35,908 nt of DNA from Bauldia sp. (GCA_020849325.1 JADLGL010000051.1:1-35908); one strand, 5' to 3'; positions 15,196-24,007 are shown, numbered from the stretch's first letter. Notes: generated by a model from the letters alone, not told the origin. Numbers and translations are program-made.

Positions 15196-16887
15196 ATGAC
15201 CAACGTACGCCTCAGCGCCCTCCGCCCGGCCAGGGCCGTCCAGCTCGCACTGGCCCTCGTCGCAGCGCTCTGCCTGAGCCTCCTCGCCCTTGCCTCCCCG
15301 GCCCTCGCCCAGGACGAACCGGACGACGCTGTCCTCCGCGCGCTGGTCCAGGAATTCGTCGCGGCCGAGGGCAACTACCGCGACACCAGCGCGATCGTCG
15401 ACCGGATCGCCGCGCTCGGCCATCCCGGCGGCGTTCCCGTCCTCAACACGCTCGGCGCGGGTGACCTCTTCTTCCGCAATTCGGACGACCTCGTCTTCGC
15501 CGGCACCGAGCGCGGCAACACGCTCGTCATGGCCGACCCGATCACCGGCGAGGCGCTCGGCGAAGTGGCGGAGCGCGAGGCGACCGCGATCCGCGTCAAC
15601 AACGCCGTCCGCCGCTCGATCCGCACCGCCCTCGGCAGCCTGACGCTCCTCTCCGACGACCGCGCGACGCGCATCGCTGCGGCGCAGACGGTCTTCGCCA
15701 GCCGCGACGCCAACAACCTCGCCCTCCTCGAACAGGCGATCGAAGCGGAGACCGACGCCGGCGTCCTCCGCGTCATGGAGCAGGCCCGCGCCGCGATCGT
15801 CGTCAACAATGCCGACCTCGCGGCGGAGGAGCGGATCGCGGCGGTCGACGTCCTCGCCGCCCGCGGCGATCAGGCGGCGCTCAACTATCTCCGCCTCCTC
15901 CTCACCACCGATGACGCCGGACTCGCCGCCGCCGCCGAGCGCGGCGTGTCGCGGATCGAAACGGCGCAGATCTTCTGGGGCGTCGGCCAGAACCTCTGGT
16001 TCGGCATCTCCTTGGGATCGGTGCTGCTGCTGGCCGCCGTCGGCCTTGCGATCACATTCGGCGTCATGGGCGTCATCAACATGGCCCATGGCGAGATGGT
16101 GATGATCGGCGCCTACACGGTGTTCGTCGTCCAGGACGTCATCCGTGCCTCCGGCAACGCGGCGCTCCTCGAATGGTCGCTGCCGATCGCGATCCCGCTC
16201 GCCTTCCTCGTCACGGCCGGGATCGGCATGGGCATCGAGCGCGGCGTCATCCGCTGGCTGTACGGCCGGCCGCTCGAGACGCTCCTCGCCACCTTCGGCA
16301 TCTCGCTCGCGCTCCAGCAGGCGGCGCGGTCGATCTTCGGGTCGTCGAACGTGCTGGTCGGCAGCCCGTCGTGGATGTCGGGTTCGTTCTCGATCGGCCA
16401 GCTCAACTTCAACTACAACCGCGTCTACATCCTCCTCTTCGCCATCATGGTGTTCGTGGCGCTGATCCTGGTGCTTCGAAGGACGGCGCTGGGGCTCCAG
16501 ATGCGGGCGGTGACCCAGAACCGGCGCATGGCGAGCGCGATGGGCATCCACACGCCGCGCGTCGACATGTTCACCTTCGGTCTCGGCTCGGGCATCGCCG
16601 GGCTTGCCGGCGTCGCCCTCAGCCAGATCGACAACGTCTCGGCCAATCTCGGCCAGGCCTACATCGTCGACTCGTTCATGGTCGTCGTGCTCGGCGGCGT
16701 CGGCAATCTCTGGGGCACCTTCGTCGGCGCCTTCGGCCTCGGCGTCACCAACAAATTCCTCGAGCCCTACATCGGCCAGGGGGACGCGGTGATCGCAAAG
16801 ATCATCGTGCTGGTCGCGATCATCGTCTTCATCCAGTGGCGGCCGCGCGGCCTCTTCGCCCTCAAGGGCCGGGCAATCGAATCATGA
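15196..16887 (+). CDS. urtB: Urea ABC transporter permease UrtB
   Basis: First membrane subunit of the urea importer, 563 aa. A signal-like N-terminus (ALALVAALCLSLLALASPALA, to about residue 38) is followed by an exported, HEAT-like helical region of about 215 residues that is specific to UrtB. The LivH-type permease core then starts at about 260 with FGISLGSVLLLAAVGLAITFGVMGVINMAHGEMVMIGAY. The core continues with GRPLETLLATFGISLALQQAARSIFG and ends ...RPRGLFALKGRAIES. I start at ATG 15196, which gives the intact signal segment. An in-frame ATG at 15121 would lie just before the hairpin stem and lacks a ribosome-binding site. The stop overlaps the urtC start by 4 bp. Confidence 0.95.
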   Translation: MTNVRLSALRPARAVQLALALVAALCLSLLALASPALAQDEPDDAVLRALVQEFVAAEGNYRDTSAIVDRIAALGHPGGVPVLNTLGAGDLFFRNSDDLVFAGTERGNTLVMADPITGEALGEVAEREATAIRVNNAVRRSIRTALGSLTLLSDDRATRIAAAQTVFASRDANNLALLEQAIEAETDAGVLRVMEQARAAIVVNNADLAAEERIAAVDVLAARGDQAALNYLRLLLTTDDAGLAAAAERGVSRIETAQIFWGVGQNLWFGISLGSVLLLAAVGLAITFGVMGVINMAHGEMVMIGAYTVFVVQDVIRASGNAALLEWSLPIAIPLAFLVTAGIGMGIERGVIRWLYGRPLETLLATFGISLALQQAARSIFGSSNVLVGSPSWMSGSFSIGQLNFNYNRVYILLFAIMVFVALILVLRRTALGLQMRAVTQNRRMASAMGIHTPRVDMFTFGLGSGIAGLAGVALSQIDNVSANLGQAYIVDSFMVVVLGGVGNLWGTFVGAFGLGVTNKFLEPYIGQGDAVIAKIIVLVAIIVFIQWRPRGLFALKGRAIES

Positions 16888-18467
16888 TCGGCTCCTTCGT
16901 CCTCCGCGGGCTCGACTGGCGGTCCGGTCTCGTCATCGTCGGCCTCCTCGTCATCGGCATCGGGGTGCCGCTGTCCGTCGGGTCGCCCAACTCGCCGTTC
17001 TACCTGTCGACCAACGACACGCTCCTCTACGGCAAGTATCTCTGCTACGGCCTCCTCGCCCTCTCGATCGGCCTGATCTGGGGCTATGGCGGCATTCTCT
17101 CGCTCGGCCACGGCGCGTTCTTCGCCCTCGGCGGCTACGCGATGGGCATGTACCTGATGCGCGCCATCGGGACGCGCGGCGTCTACGGCAACCCGATCCT
17201 GCCGGACTTCATGGTGTTCCTGAACTGGGGCGAGCTGCCCTGGTTCTGGAACGGCTTCGACCAGTTCTGGTTCGCGGCGATCATGATCGTGCTGGTGCCC
17301 GGAGCGCTCGCCTTCCTGTTCGGCTGGTTCGCTTTCCGCTCGCGCGTCACGGGCGTGTACCTGTCGATCATCACGCAGGCGCTCACCTACGCGCTCTACC
17401 TCCTCTTCCTCCGCAACGAGACGGCCGTCGGCGGCAACAACGGTTTCACCGACTTCAAGGACATTCTCGGCGCGCCGATCGGCGCGCCGCTGACCCGCGG
17501 CTGGCTGTTCGGCGCTTCGGCGATCGCACTTGCGATCGGTTACTGGATCTGCCGGTCGGTGATCTTCTCGAAGTACGGCAAAGTCATCGTCGCCGTCCGC
17601 GACGCCGAGAGCCGCACGCGCTTCCTCGGCTACCGCGTCGACCGCTACAAGGTGTTCCTGTTCACGCTGTCCGCCTGCATGGCGGGCGTCGCGGGTGCCC
17701 TTTACGTGCCGCAGGTCGGCATCATCAATCCGGGCGAACTGTCGCCGCTGAAGTCGATCGAGGCGGTGGTGTGGGTGGCGGTCGGCGGGCGCGGCACGCT
17801 GGTCGGGCCGATGCTCGGCGGCGTCCTCGTCAACGCCTTCAAGACCTATTTTACCGGCGGCGCGAGCCAGCCCTACTGGGTGGTCGCGATCCTGCCGGCG
17901 CTGGCGCTCCTCTTCCTCGTCGTCACCTACCGCTCGGCGCTCGGCTGGGTGAAGGTGCTCGCCGGCGCAGGCATCGGTGCGGCGATCGCCGCCTTCGGCC
18001 TCGTCCTCGCCGACACGTGGGCGTTCCCGCCGACGACCATGCGCTTCTTCGGCGGCATCCTCTCGGCGGAATCCTGGGGCTGGACGGTAGCGGTGGTGGC
18101 GATCATCGCCTGGCTGGTCACCAGCAGGAACAAATACATCGCCGGCGCGATCTTTGGCGCGCTCCTCTGCCGGCTCCTCATCGATCCGGAGCGGACGCTC
18201 GCGCTGGCGCCGAACTGGCCGTACTTCCTCGGCGCGCTCTTCATCGCGGTCACACTCCTCCTGCCGCGCGGCATCGTCGGCACCATCACCCATGGCTGGA
18301 ACGCATGGCGGGCGCGGAAGGCATCGATCGACGCCCAGGAAGGCAAGGACGCCGACCTCACCGACCCCGAGCCGGCGAAGATCGAACTCGAAGACGCGCC
18401 GAAGGAGCCGGCGGCCGAAACCAAGAGCCCGCCGCCCGCGGCGGCCCTTCCTCAGGCATCGAGCTAG
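16884..18467 (+). CDS. urtC: Urea ABC transporter permease UrtC, enlarged
   Basis: Second membrane subunit of the urea importer (LivM type). Hallmarks are intact: YLCYGLLALSIGLIWGYGGILSLGHGAFFALGGYAMGMYLM, FLRNETAVGGNNGFTDFKDILG, VIVAVRDAESRTRFLGYRVDRYKVFLF and EAVVWVAVGGRGTLVGPMLGGVLVNAFKTYFT. UrtC is usually about 360-390 aa; this one is 527 aa. The excess comes from a hydrophobic insert of about 115 residues between QPYW (329-332) and WPYF (445-448), just before the last conserved helix FLGALFIAVTLLLPRGIVG. A Pro/Ala/Glu-rich tail (about 480-527) follows. The insert has three or four potential membrane helices. The start overlaps the urtB stop (ATGA). The frame stays open upstream inside urtB, but that part is a shadow. 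Confidence 0.95.
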   Translation: MIGSFVLRGLDWRSGLVIVGLLVIGIGVPLSVGSPNSPFYLSTNDTLLYGKYLCYGLLALSIGLIWGYGGILSLGHGAFFALGGYAMGMYLMRAIGTRGVYGNPILPDFMVFLNWGELPWFWNGFDQFWFAAIMIVLVPGALAFLFGWFAFRSRVTGVYLSIITQALTYALYLLFLRNETAVGGNNGFTDFKDILGAPIGAPLTRGWLFGASAIALAIGYWICRSVIFSKYGKVIVAVRDAESRTRFLGYRVDRYKVFLFTLSACMAGVAGALYVPQVGIINPGELSPLKSIEAVVWVAVGGRGTLVGPMLGGVLVNAFKTYFTGGASQPYWVVAILPALALLFLVVTYRSALGWVKVLAGAGIGAAIAAFGLVLADTWAFPPTTMRFFGGILSAESWGWTVAVVAIIAWLVTSRNKYIAGAIFGALLCRLLIDPERTLALAPNWPYFLGALFIAVTLLLPRGIVGTITHGWNAWRARKASIDAQEGKDADLTDPEPAKIELEDAPKEPAAETKSPPPAAALPQASS

Positions 18468-18475
18468 TAAAGACC

Positions 18476-19228
18476 ATGACGGCGAAGTCCGACGGCTCGA
18501 TCCTCTACCTCGACGGCGTCACCGTCAGCTTCGACGGCTTTCGCGCGCTCAATTCGCTCTCGCTCATCCTCGAGCGCGGCGAGATGCGCGCGATCATCGG
18601 CCCGAACGGCGCCGGCAAGACGACGATGATGGACGTCATCACCGGCAAGACGCGGCCCGATTCCGGCACGGTCCTCTTCAATGGCTCCATCGACCTCACG
18701 AAACTCGACGAGGCCGCGACCGCCCAGCTCGGCATCGGCCGGAAATTCCAGAAGCCGACGGTGTTCGAGAGCCAGACCGTCCGTGACAATCTCGAACTCG
18801 CCCTCGCCGGCAGGCGTGGCGTGTTCGCGTCGCTGTTTCACCGGAAGACCGCCGGCGAGAAGGCGCGGATCGACGAAATCCTCGAGATCGTGCGGATGAC
18901 GGACCGGCAAAAGACCCTCGCCGCCTATCTCAGCCACGGCCAGAAACAGTGGCTCGAGATCGGCATGCTGCTGGCGCAGGAGCCGGAAGTGCTCCTCGTC
19001 GACGAACCGGCCGCCGGCATGACGGACGCCGAGACCGAGCAGACCGGCATCCTCCTCCGCGAGATCGCCAGAACGAAGTCGGTGGTCGTCGTCGAGCACG
19101 ACATGGGTTTCGTGAAGGGCCTCGGCGTGAAGGTGACGGTGCTCCACGAAGGCTCGGTGCTGTCCGAGGGCTCGTTCGACCACGTTTCCGCCGACCCGCG
19201 GGTCATTGAGGTCTATCTCGGCCGATGA
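18476..19228 (+). CDS. urtD: Urea ABC transporter ATP-binding protein UrtD
   Basis: One of the two cytoplasmic ATPases of the urea importer (LivG type, 250 aa, normal length). Walker A IGPNGAGKTT spans 41-50. FNGSIDLTKLDEAATAQLGIGRKFQKPTVFESQTVRDNLELAL is a UrtD-specific stretch with the Q-loop. The signature is LSHGQKQWLEIGMLLAQEP, Walker B VLLVDEPAAGMTDAETE, and the switch VVVVEHDMGFVKGL. ATG 18476 lies 8 bp after urtC; the frame extends upstream, but that part is antisense-like Arg-rich sequence. The stop overlaps the urtE ATG. Confidence 0.97.
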   Translation: MTAKSDGSILYLDGVTVSFDGFRALNSLSLILERGEMRAIIGPNGAGKTTMMDVITGKTRPDSGTVLFNGSIDLTKLDEAATAQLGIGRKFQKPTVFESQTVRDNLELALAGRRGVFASLFHRKTAGEKARIDEILEIVRMTDRQKTLAAYLSHGQKQWLEIGMLLAQEPEVLLVDEPAAGMTDAETEQTGILLREIARTKSVVVVEHDMGFVKGLGVKVTVLHEGSVLSEGSFDHVSADPRVIEVYLGR

Positions 19229-20022
19229 GCGAAACCACCGCCGCCGCCCCCGCCGAACCGGCCGCTCCGCCGCCCGCGATCCAGCTGACGCCGCCGCCGG
19301 AATCGGCGATCGTGAAGGGTCACCACGTCCTTTCGGTCGAGAGTGTCGATCTCCACTACGGCGCCGCGCAGGCGCTCCGGAAGGTGTCGATTTCGGCGGA
19401 AAGCGGAAAGATCACCTGCCTCCTCGGCCGCAACGGCGTGGGGAAATCGAGCCTCCTTCGCGCCATCGTCGGCATCCAACCGATCTCGGGCGGCCAGATC
19501 GTCTGGGAGGGCGAGGCGCTCGGCACGCTCCCGCCGCACGCCCGCGCCCACAGAGGCATCGGCTACGTGCCGCAGGGCCGCGAGATCTTTCCGCTCCTTT
19601 CCGTCCGGGAGAATCTCGAGACCGGCTACGCCACGACGAAGCGCGCCGACCGCGACGTACCGGACTACGTGTTCGATCTTTTTCCGGTGCTGAAATCGAT
19701 GCTCCGGCGGCGCGGCGGCGATCTCTCGGGCGGCCAGCAGCAGCAACTGGCCATCGGCCGGGCGCTCGTCACCCGGCCGCGCCTCCTCGTCCTCGACGAG
19801 CCGACCGAAGGCATCCAGCCGTCGATCATCAAGGACATCGGCCGCGCCATCGTCTTCCTCAAGGAGAAGCTCAACATGGCAGTGCTGCTCGTCGAGCAGT
19901 ACCTCGACTTCGCCCGCGAGCTTGCCGACACTGTCGCCATCATGGACCGCGGCAAGGTGGTCTTCTCCGGGCCGGCGGCCGACCTCGACAGGGACGATGT
20001 TCGCCGTCATCTCACCGTCTGA
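19225..20022 (+). CDS. urtE: Urea ABC transporter ATP-binding protein UrtE
   Basis: Second ATPase of the urea importer (LivF type), 265 aa. The core begins at about residue 35 with VLSVESVDLHYGAAQALRKVS, the usual UrtE N-terminus. It is preceded by an unusual Ala/Pro-rich leader of about 34 residues (TTAAAPAEPAAPPPAIQLTPPPES). Walker A is LGRNGVGKSS (67-76), followed by YVPQGREIFPLLSVRENLETGY, signature LSGGQQQQLAIGRAL, Walker B LLVLDEPTEGIQPSII and switch VLLVEQYLDFA. ATG 19225 overlaps the urtD stop (ATGA). The 3' end overlaps ureD by 26 bp, physically joining the importer and urease gene sets. Confidence 0.97.
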   Translation: MSETTAAAPAEPAAPPPAIQLTPPPESAIVKGHHVLSVESVDLHYGAAQALRKVSISAESGKITCLLGRNGVGKSSLLRAIVGIQPISGGQIVWEGEALGTLPPHARAHRGIGYVPQGREIFPLLSVRENLETGYATTKRADRDVPDYVFDLFPVLKSMLRRRGGDLSGGQQQQLAIGRALVTRPRLLVLDEPTEGIQPSIIKDIGRAIVFLKEKLNMAVLLVEQYLDFARELADTVAIMDRGKVVFSGPAADLDRDDVRRHLTV

Positions 20023-20836
20023 CGCCGAATCGCATGCCGTCCCGCTGCAGCGGGCGCGCGGGGCGGCGCGCGTCTCGTTCGTGACGACGCCGCGCGGCAC
20101 CATGCTCGGCCAGCTGTTCCAGGACGGCGCGGCGAAGATCCGGCTGCCGAAGACATTCGGCCCGGGCGCCGAGGCGATCCTCATCAACAGCGCGGGCGGG
20201 CTGACGGGCGGCGACCGGCTCTCGTTCGCGGTGGACGTGGGGGCCGGCGCGGCGGCGTCGATCACCACGCAGGCGTGCGAAAAGATCTACCGCAGCCTCG
20301 GCGGCGCCGCGGTGATGGACGTCCGTCTCGACGTCGGCCCCGGCGGCCGGCTCGACTGGCTGCCGCAGGAGACGATCCTGTTCGACCGCGCGGAGCTCGG
20401 GCGGCGGGTCGACGTTCACCTCGCTCCCGGCGCGACGTTCCTCGCCGTCGAGGCGGTGATCTTCGGGCGGCGGGCGATGGGCGAGACCGTCGCGGAAGGC
20501 GGCCTCCACGATCGCTGGCGCATCCGGCAGGCGGACCGGCTGGTCCACGCCGACGACATCCGCATGTCGGGCGCGGTCGCGGCGCTCGGACAGCGCTCGG
20601 CGGTGCTCGCGGGCGCGGGGGCGATGGCGAACCTCGTCTACATCGCGGAGGACACGAGCCGGCACACCGATGCGGTGCGGCTCGCGCTCGGCGAGCGTGG
20701 CGGGGCGAGCGCGTGGAACGGCAAGCTGGTCGCACGCGTCGTCGCCGATGACGGCCTCGAATTGCGGCGCCGGCTCATCCCCGCGATCATGGCGCTCCGC
20801 GGCGGCCGGCCGCTTCCGAAGGCCTGGCAGCTCTGA
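19997..20836 (+). CDS. ureD: Urease accessory protein UreD
   Basis: Scaffold of the UreDFG complex that loads nickel into apo-urease in the cytoplasm; 279 aa, normal size. Family pieces are [12 protein letters not shown] near the N-terminus, [16 protein letters not shown] (about 56-71), [53 protein letters not shown] and the ending [26 protein letters not shown] 19997 is preceded closely by AGGGA and lies inside the end of urtE, so ureD is translated by coupling to the importer genes. The frame continues upstream within urtE without similarity. Confidence 0.95.
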   Translation: MFAVISPSDAESHAVPLQRARGAARVSFVTTPRGTMLGQLFQDGAAKIRLPKTFGPGAEAILINSAGGLTGGDRLSFAVDVGAGAAASITTQACEKIYRSLGGAAVMDVRLDVGPGGRLDWLPQETILFDRAELGRRVDVHLAPGATFLAVEAVIFGRRAMGETVAEGGLHDRWRIRQADRLVHADDIRMSGAVAALGQRSAVLAGAGAMANLVYIAEDTSRHTDAVRLALGERGGASAWNGKLVARVVADDGLELRRRLIPAIMALRGGRPLPKAWQL

Positions 20837-20849
20837 GGACCGATCCGAC

Positions 20850-21152
20850 ATGAACCTGACGTCCCGCGAGAAGGACAAGCTCCTCGTCGCCATGGCCGCG
20901 ATGGTCGCCCGCCGGCGGCTCGAACGTGGCGTGAAGCTGAACTATCCCGAGGCGATCGCGCTGATCTCCGACTTCGTCATGGAAGGGGCGCGCGATGGCC
21001 GGCGCGTTGCCGATCTGATGGACGCGGGCGCGGGCGTGCTGAGCCGCGACCAGGTGATGGAGGGCGTGGCCGAGATGATCCACGACGTGCAGGTCGAGGC
21101 GACGTTCCCGGACGGGACGAAGCTCGTCACCGTCCACAATCCGATCCGCTGA
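20850..21152 (+). CDS. ureA: Urease gamma subunit UreA
   Basis: Smallest urease subunit, 100 aa, exactly the family length. It starts with [57 protein letters not shown] and ends [21 protein letters not shown], both diagnostic. Urease hydrolyses urea to ammonia and carbamate in the cytoplasm. The ATG lies 13 bp after ureD with GAGG over the ureD stop as ribosome-binding site. Confidence 0.98.
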   Translation: MNLTSREKDKLLVAMAAMVARRRLERGVKLNYPEAIALISDFVMEGARDGRRVADLMDAGAGVLSRDQVMEGVAEMIHDVQVEATFPDGTKLVTVHNPIR

Positions 21153-21161
21153 GGGGCCGAC

Positions 21162-21491
21162 ATGTCGACCATTCCCGGCCCGATGATCCCCGGCCTCGTC
21201 TTCCCGGCCGACGCGCCGGACATCGAGATCAACGCTGGCGCGCCCGTGGTGGCGCTCCTCGTCGCCAATACCGGCGACCGGCCGATCCAGGTCGGGTCGC
21301 ACTACCACTTCTACGAGACGAACCCGCTCCTCTCCTTCGACCGCGAGAAGGCGCGCGGCATGCGGCTCGACATCGCCTCGGGCACGGCCGTTCGCTTCGA
21401 GCCGGGGCAGAGCCGTGAGGTGATGCTGGTGCCGTTCGGCGGCAAGCGCGAGGTGTGGGGGTTCAACCGGAAGATCATGGGCGGTCTGTAA
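21162..21491 (+). CDS. ureB: Urease beta subunit UreB
   Basis: Urease beta subunit, 109 aa. Hallmarks are [17 protein letters not shown] at the start, [64 protein letters not shown] to the end. GAGGGG five bases before ATG 21162 is a good ribosome-binding site. In most bacteria ureC follows directly; here a toxin-antitoxin pair intervenes. By my count only 6 of 109 codons end in A or T, a baseline for judging the intruding genes. Confidence 0.98.
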   Translation: MSTIPGPMIPGLVFPADAPDIEINAGAPVVALLVANTGDRPIQVGSHYHFYETNPLLSFDREKARGMRLDIASGTAVRFEPGQSREVMLVPFGGKREVWGFNRKIMGGL

Positions 21492-21551
21492 GGCAAGGTT
21501 GGAGAATCCTTACATCTGCACTATCGTAAGGCAGATTGCGGAATGTAAGGA
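21486..21551. repeat. Cluster of TGTAAGG elements, candidate antitoxin operator
   Basis: Four related heptamers lie within 66 bp just before the AbrB-like gene: CTGTAAGG (21486-21493, over the ureB stop), TCCTTACAT (21507-21515, inverted), CGTAAGG (21525-21531) and ATGTAAGGA (21543-21551). The second and fourth form a perfect 9-bp inverted repeat with 27 bases between arms. The last copy overlaps the antitoxin's Shine-Dalgarno. This arrangement suits cooperative autorepression by a toxin-antitoxin complex, but binding is inferred. Confidence 0.6.
21499..21527 (+). promoter_or_regulatory. Candidate sigma-70 type promoter for the toxin-antitoxin pair
   Basis: TTGGAG (21499-21504) and TATCGT (21522-21527) are 17 bp apart, an ideal spacing, each with moderate matches to the -35 and -10 consensus. 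A start near 21534 would give a short leader to the ATG at 21560. The operator-like repeats overlap both elements. In this GC-rich setting the AT content of the stretch stands out. Confidence 0.45.
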
Positions 21552-21559
21552 GAATGGTC

Positions 21560-21892
21560 ATGGCGCATTACGAAGCCAGGATGAGTTCGAAAGGGCAAAT
21601 CACCATCCCCGCCGAGGTGCGGGCGGAGTTTCGGCTGAAGGAGGGCGACATCGTCGACTTCTACGTCGATCCCCTGGACCGGCGGATTCAGATCATCGCC
21701 CGGAACGGAAAGTTGTTGGAACTCCGGGGTATCGCATCCATGCCGGGCGCCGCGCCGCTGTCGCTCGATGAGATCGATGAAGGCATCGGTGCCTACCTCA
21801 CCGAGAAGCACGAGCGGATTTCGAGAGAGTGGAACGAGCGGCAGGAGTTCGAGGCCTGGAAGCGTCGGCGGGACCGCAAGGTGGCCGGGTGA
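21560..21892 (+). CDS. AbrB/MazE-type antitoxin (VapB-like)
   Basis: DNA-binding antitoxin of 110 aa with a SpoVT-AbrB swapped-hairpin domain at the N-terminus: YEARMSSKGQITIPAEVRAEFRLKEGDIVDFYVDPLDRRIQIIARN (about 4-50). The C-terminal half, charged and helical (LSLDEIDEGIGAYLTEKHERISREWNERQEFEAWKRRRDRK), is the expected toxin-binding part. ATG 21560 is chosen because AAGGAG ends 7 bases before it; ATG 21554 is too close. The stop overlaps the toxin's GTG by 4 bp, the normal pair arrangement. About 19 of 110 codons end in A/T against 6 of 109 in ureB next door, a sign of separate origin. It should neutralise the PIN toxin and repress its own promoter. Confidence 0.88.
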   Translation: MAHYEARMSSKGQITIPAEVRAEFRLKEGDIVDFYVDPLDRRIQIIARNGKLLELRGIASMPGAAPLSLDEIDEGIGAYLTEKHERISREWNERQEFEAWKRRRDRKVAG

Positions 21893-22293
21893 TCGGCGTC
21901 GATTCCAACGTCCTGCTGCGCTTGCTCGTGGACGATGACAAGGCTCAGGTTGAGGCGGTTGCCGTGCTCTTTCGCGGTCGAGGTGCCGGTTCGATCCGCA
22001 TTCCGCAGGTGGTGCTGGTTGAGACGGTCTGGTCCCTCCGGCGGAGCTTCCGCATGGGGAAGGAAAGGATCGTCGAGATCCTGGCGAACCTTCTCGGGCG
22101 CGAGGAACTCGTCTTCGAAGGGCGCAGCACTGTCATGACCGCCTTCGAATGGTACCGACGCGGCAATGCCGACTTCTCGGACTATCTCATTGCAGCCTCG
22201 AATGCCGAGTCTGGCGCGGTGCCGACCTACACCTTCGACCACGCCGCCGCCGCACATCCGGCCTTCGCCGAGTTGCCGATCAGGACCATCTGA
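21889..22293 (+). CDS. vapC: PIN-domain toxin (VapC family)
   Basis: Predicted Mg-dependent ribonuclease toxin of 134 aa. The PIN acidic residues are in order: D5 in [10 protein letters not shown]45 in [11 protein letters not shown]98 in [13 protein letters not shown] and D117 in TYTFDHAA. The start is GTG 21889 overlapping the antitoxin stop (GTGA), which puts D5 at the usual place; an upstream frame through the antitoxin gene has no similarity. Known VapC toxins cut tRNA or rRNA; the target here is unknown. About 27 of 134 codons end in A/T, well above the urease genes. An AGGA inside its last codons (22282-22285) appears to serve as ribosome-binding site for ureC, so toxin and urease alpha subunit are coupled. 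Confidence 0.9.
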   Translation: MIGVDSNVLLRLLVDDDKAQVEAVAVLFRGRGAGSIRIPQVVLVETVWSLRRSFRMGKERIVEILANLLGREELVFEGRSTVMTAFEWYRRGNADFSDYLIAASNAESGAVPTYTFDHAAAAHPAFAELPIRTI

Positions 22294-22294
22294 C

Positions 22295-24007
22295 ATGCCC
22301 GCGCGCATTTCCCGTCCGCACTACGCAGCCATGTTCGGCCCCACGGTCGGTGATCGCGTCCGCCTCGCCGATACCGATCTCCTCATCGAGGTCGAGAAGG
22401 ATTTCACCATCTACGGCGAGGAGGTGAAGTTCGGCGGCGGGAAGGTGATCCGCGACGGCATGGGGCAGAGTCAGGTTCCGCGGGCGGGCGGCGCGGTCGA
22501 CACGGTCATCACGAATGCGCTGATCGTGGACGCGACGGGCATCTACAAGGCCGACATCGGGCTCAGGGACGGGCTCATCGCCGGCATCGGCAAGGCCGGC
22601 AATCCGGATACGCAGCCGGGCGTGACGATCATCGTCGGCCCCGGTACCGAGGTGATCGCGGGCGAGGGGAAGATCGTCACCGCTGGCGCCATCGACACGC
22701 ACATACACTTCATCGCGCCGCAGCAGATCGAGGAGGCGCTCAACTCCGGCGTCACCACCATGATCGGCGGCGGCACGGGGCCGGCCACCGGCACCAACGC
22801 CACCACCTGCACCCCCGGTGCCTTCCACCTCGCCCGGATGATCCAGGCGGCCGACGCGTTCCCGATGAACCTTGCCTTCTCCGGCAAGGGTAACGCCTCG
22901 CGGCCGGAGGGGCTGGTCGAACAGATACTCGCCGGCGCGTCGTGCCTGAAACTCCACGAGGACTGGGGGACCACGCCGGCGGCGATCGACTGCTGCCTCT
23001 CGGTGGCGGACGACTACGACGTGCAGGTGATGATCCACACCGACACGCTCAACGAATCCGGCTTCGTCGAGCACACGGTCGCCGCCCTCGAGGGGCGCAC
23101 GATCCACGCTTTCCACACCGAGGGCGCCGGCGGCGGCCATGCGCCGGACATCATCAAGGTCTGCGGCCAGCCGAACGTGCTGCCGGGTTCGACCAATCCG
23201 ACGCGGCCCTACACGGTGAACACGCTCGACGAGCATCTCGACATGCTCATGGTGTGCCACCATCTCGACCCGACGATCCACGAGGACATCGCCTTCGCCG
23301 AGAGCCGCATCCGCCGCGAGACGATCGCGGCGGAAGACATCCTCCACGACATCGGTGCCTTCTCGATCATCGCCTCGGACAGCCAGGCGATGGGCAGGGT
23401 CGGCGAGGTGATCATCCGGACCTTCCAGACCGCCCACAAGATGCGCGTCCAGCGCGGGCGGCTTTCGGAGGAGACCGGGCAGAACGACAATTTCCGGGTG
23501 AAGCGCTACATCGCGAAGGTCACGATCAACCCGGCGATCGCCCACGGCATCGCCGACCATGTCGGCTCGGTCGAGGTGGGCAAGCGCGCCGATCTCGTGA
23601 TCTGGGACCCGGCGTTCTTCGGCGTGAAGCCCGATCTCGTCCTCCTCGGCGGCACGATCGCGGCGGCCCTGATGGGCGATCCGAACGCATCGATCCCGAC
23701 GCCGCAGCCCATCCACTACCGGCCGATGTTCGGCGCCTTCGGCCGCTCCACCGCGCAGTCGGCCGTGACGTTCGTCTCGAAGGCCTCGCTCGACGCCGGC
23801 ATCCGCGCCTCGCTGGGCGTATCGAAGACGCTCCTGCCCGTGAAGAACACACGCGGCGGCATCTCGAAGGCATCGATGATTCACAATGCGGCGACGCCGT
23901 CGATGGTGGTCGATGCGGAGACCTATGAAGTGTTTGCGGACGGGGAACTCCTCACCTGCGAGCCCGCTCCCTCCCTGCCGATGGCGCAGCGCTACTTCTT
24001 GTTCTGA
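22295..24007 (+). CDS. ureC: Urease alpha subunit UreC
   Basis: Catalytic urease subunit, 570 aa, normal length, complete. The active-site residues are all visible: H136 and H138 in DTHIHF, the carbamylated lysine K219 in CLKLHEDWG with H221, [27 protein letters not shown], the flap C321 and H322 in [13 protein letters not shown], and D362 in [13 protein letters not shown]. It begins [28 protein letters not shown] and ends [15 protein letters not shown], both standard. ATG 22295 is one base after the PIN-toxin stop; an open frame further upstream is antitoxin/toxin sequence. Nothing suggests damage, so the enzyme should be functional despite the split operon. Confidence 0.98.
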   Translation: MPARISRPHYAAMFGPTVGDRVRLADTDLLIEVEKDFTIYGEEVKFGGGKVIRDGMGQSQVPRAGGAVDTVITNALIVDATGIYKADIGLRDGLIAGIGKAGNPDTQPGVTIIVGPGTEVIAGEGKIVTAGAIDTHIHFIAPQQIEEALNSGVTTMIGGGTGPATGTNATTCTPGAFHLARMIQAADAFPMNLAFSGKGNASRPEGLVEQILAGASCLKLHEDWGTTPAAIDCCLSVADDYDVQVMIHTDTLNESGFVEHTVAALEGRTIHAFHTEGAGGGHAPDIIKVCGQPNVLPGSTNPTRPYTVNTLDEHLDMLMVCHHLDPTIHEDIAFAESRIRRETIAAEDILHDIGAFSIIASDSQAMGRVGEVIIRTFQTAHKMRVQRGRLSEETGQNDNFRVKRYIAKVTINPAIAHGIADHVGSVEVGKRADLVIWDPAFFGVKPDLVLLGGTIAAALMGDPNASIPTPQPIHYRPMFGAFGRSTAQSAVTFVSKASLDAGIRASLGVSKTLLPVKNTRGGISKASMIHNAATPSMVVDAETYEVFADGELLTCEPAPSLPMAQRYFLF

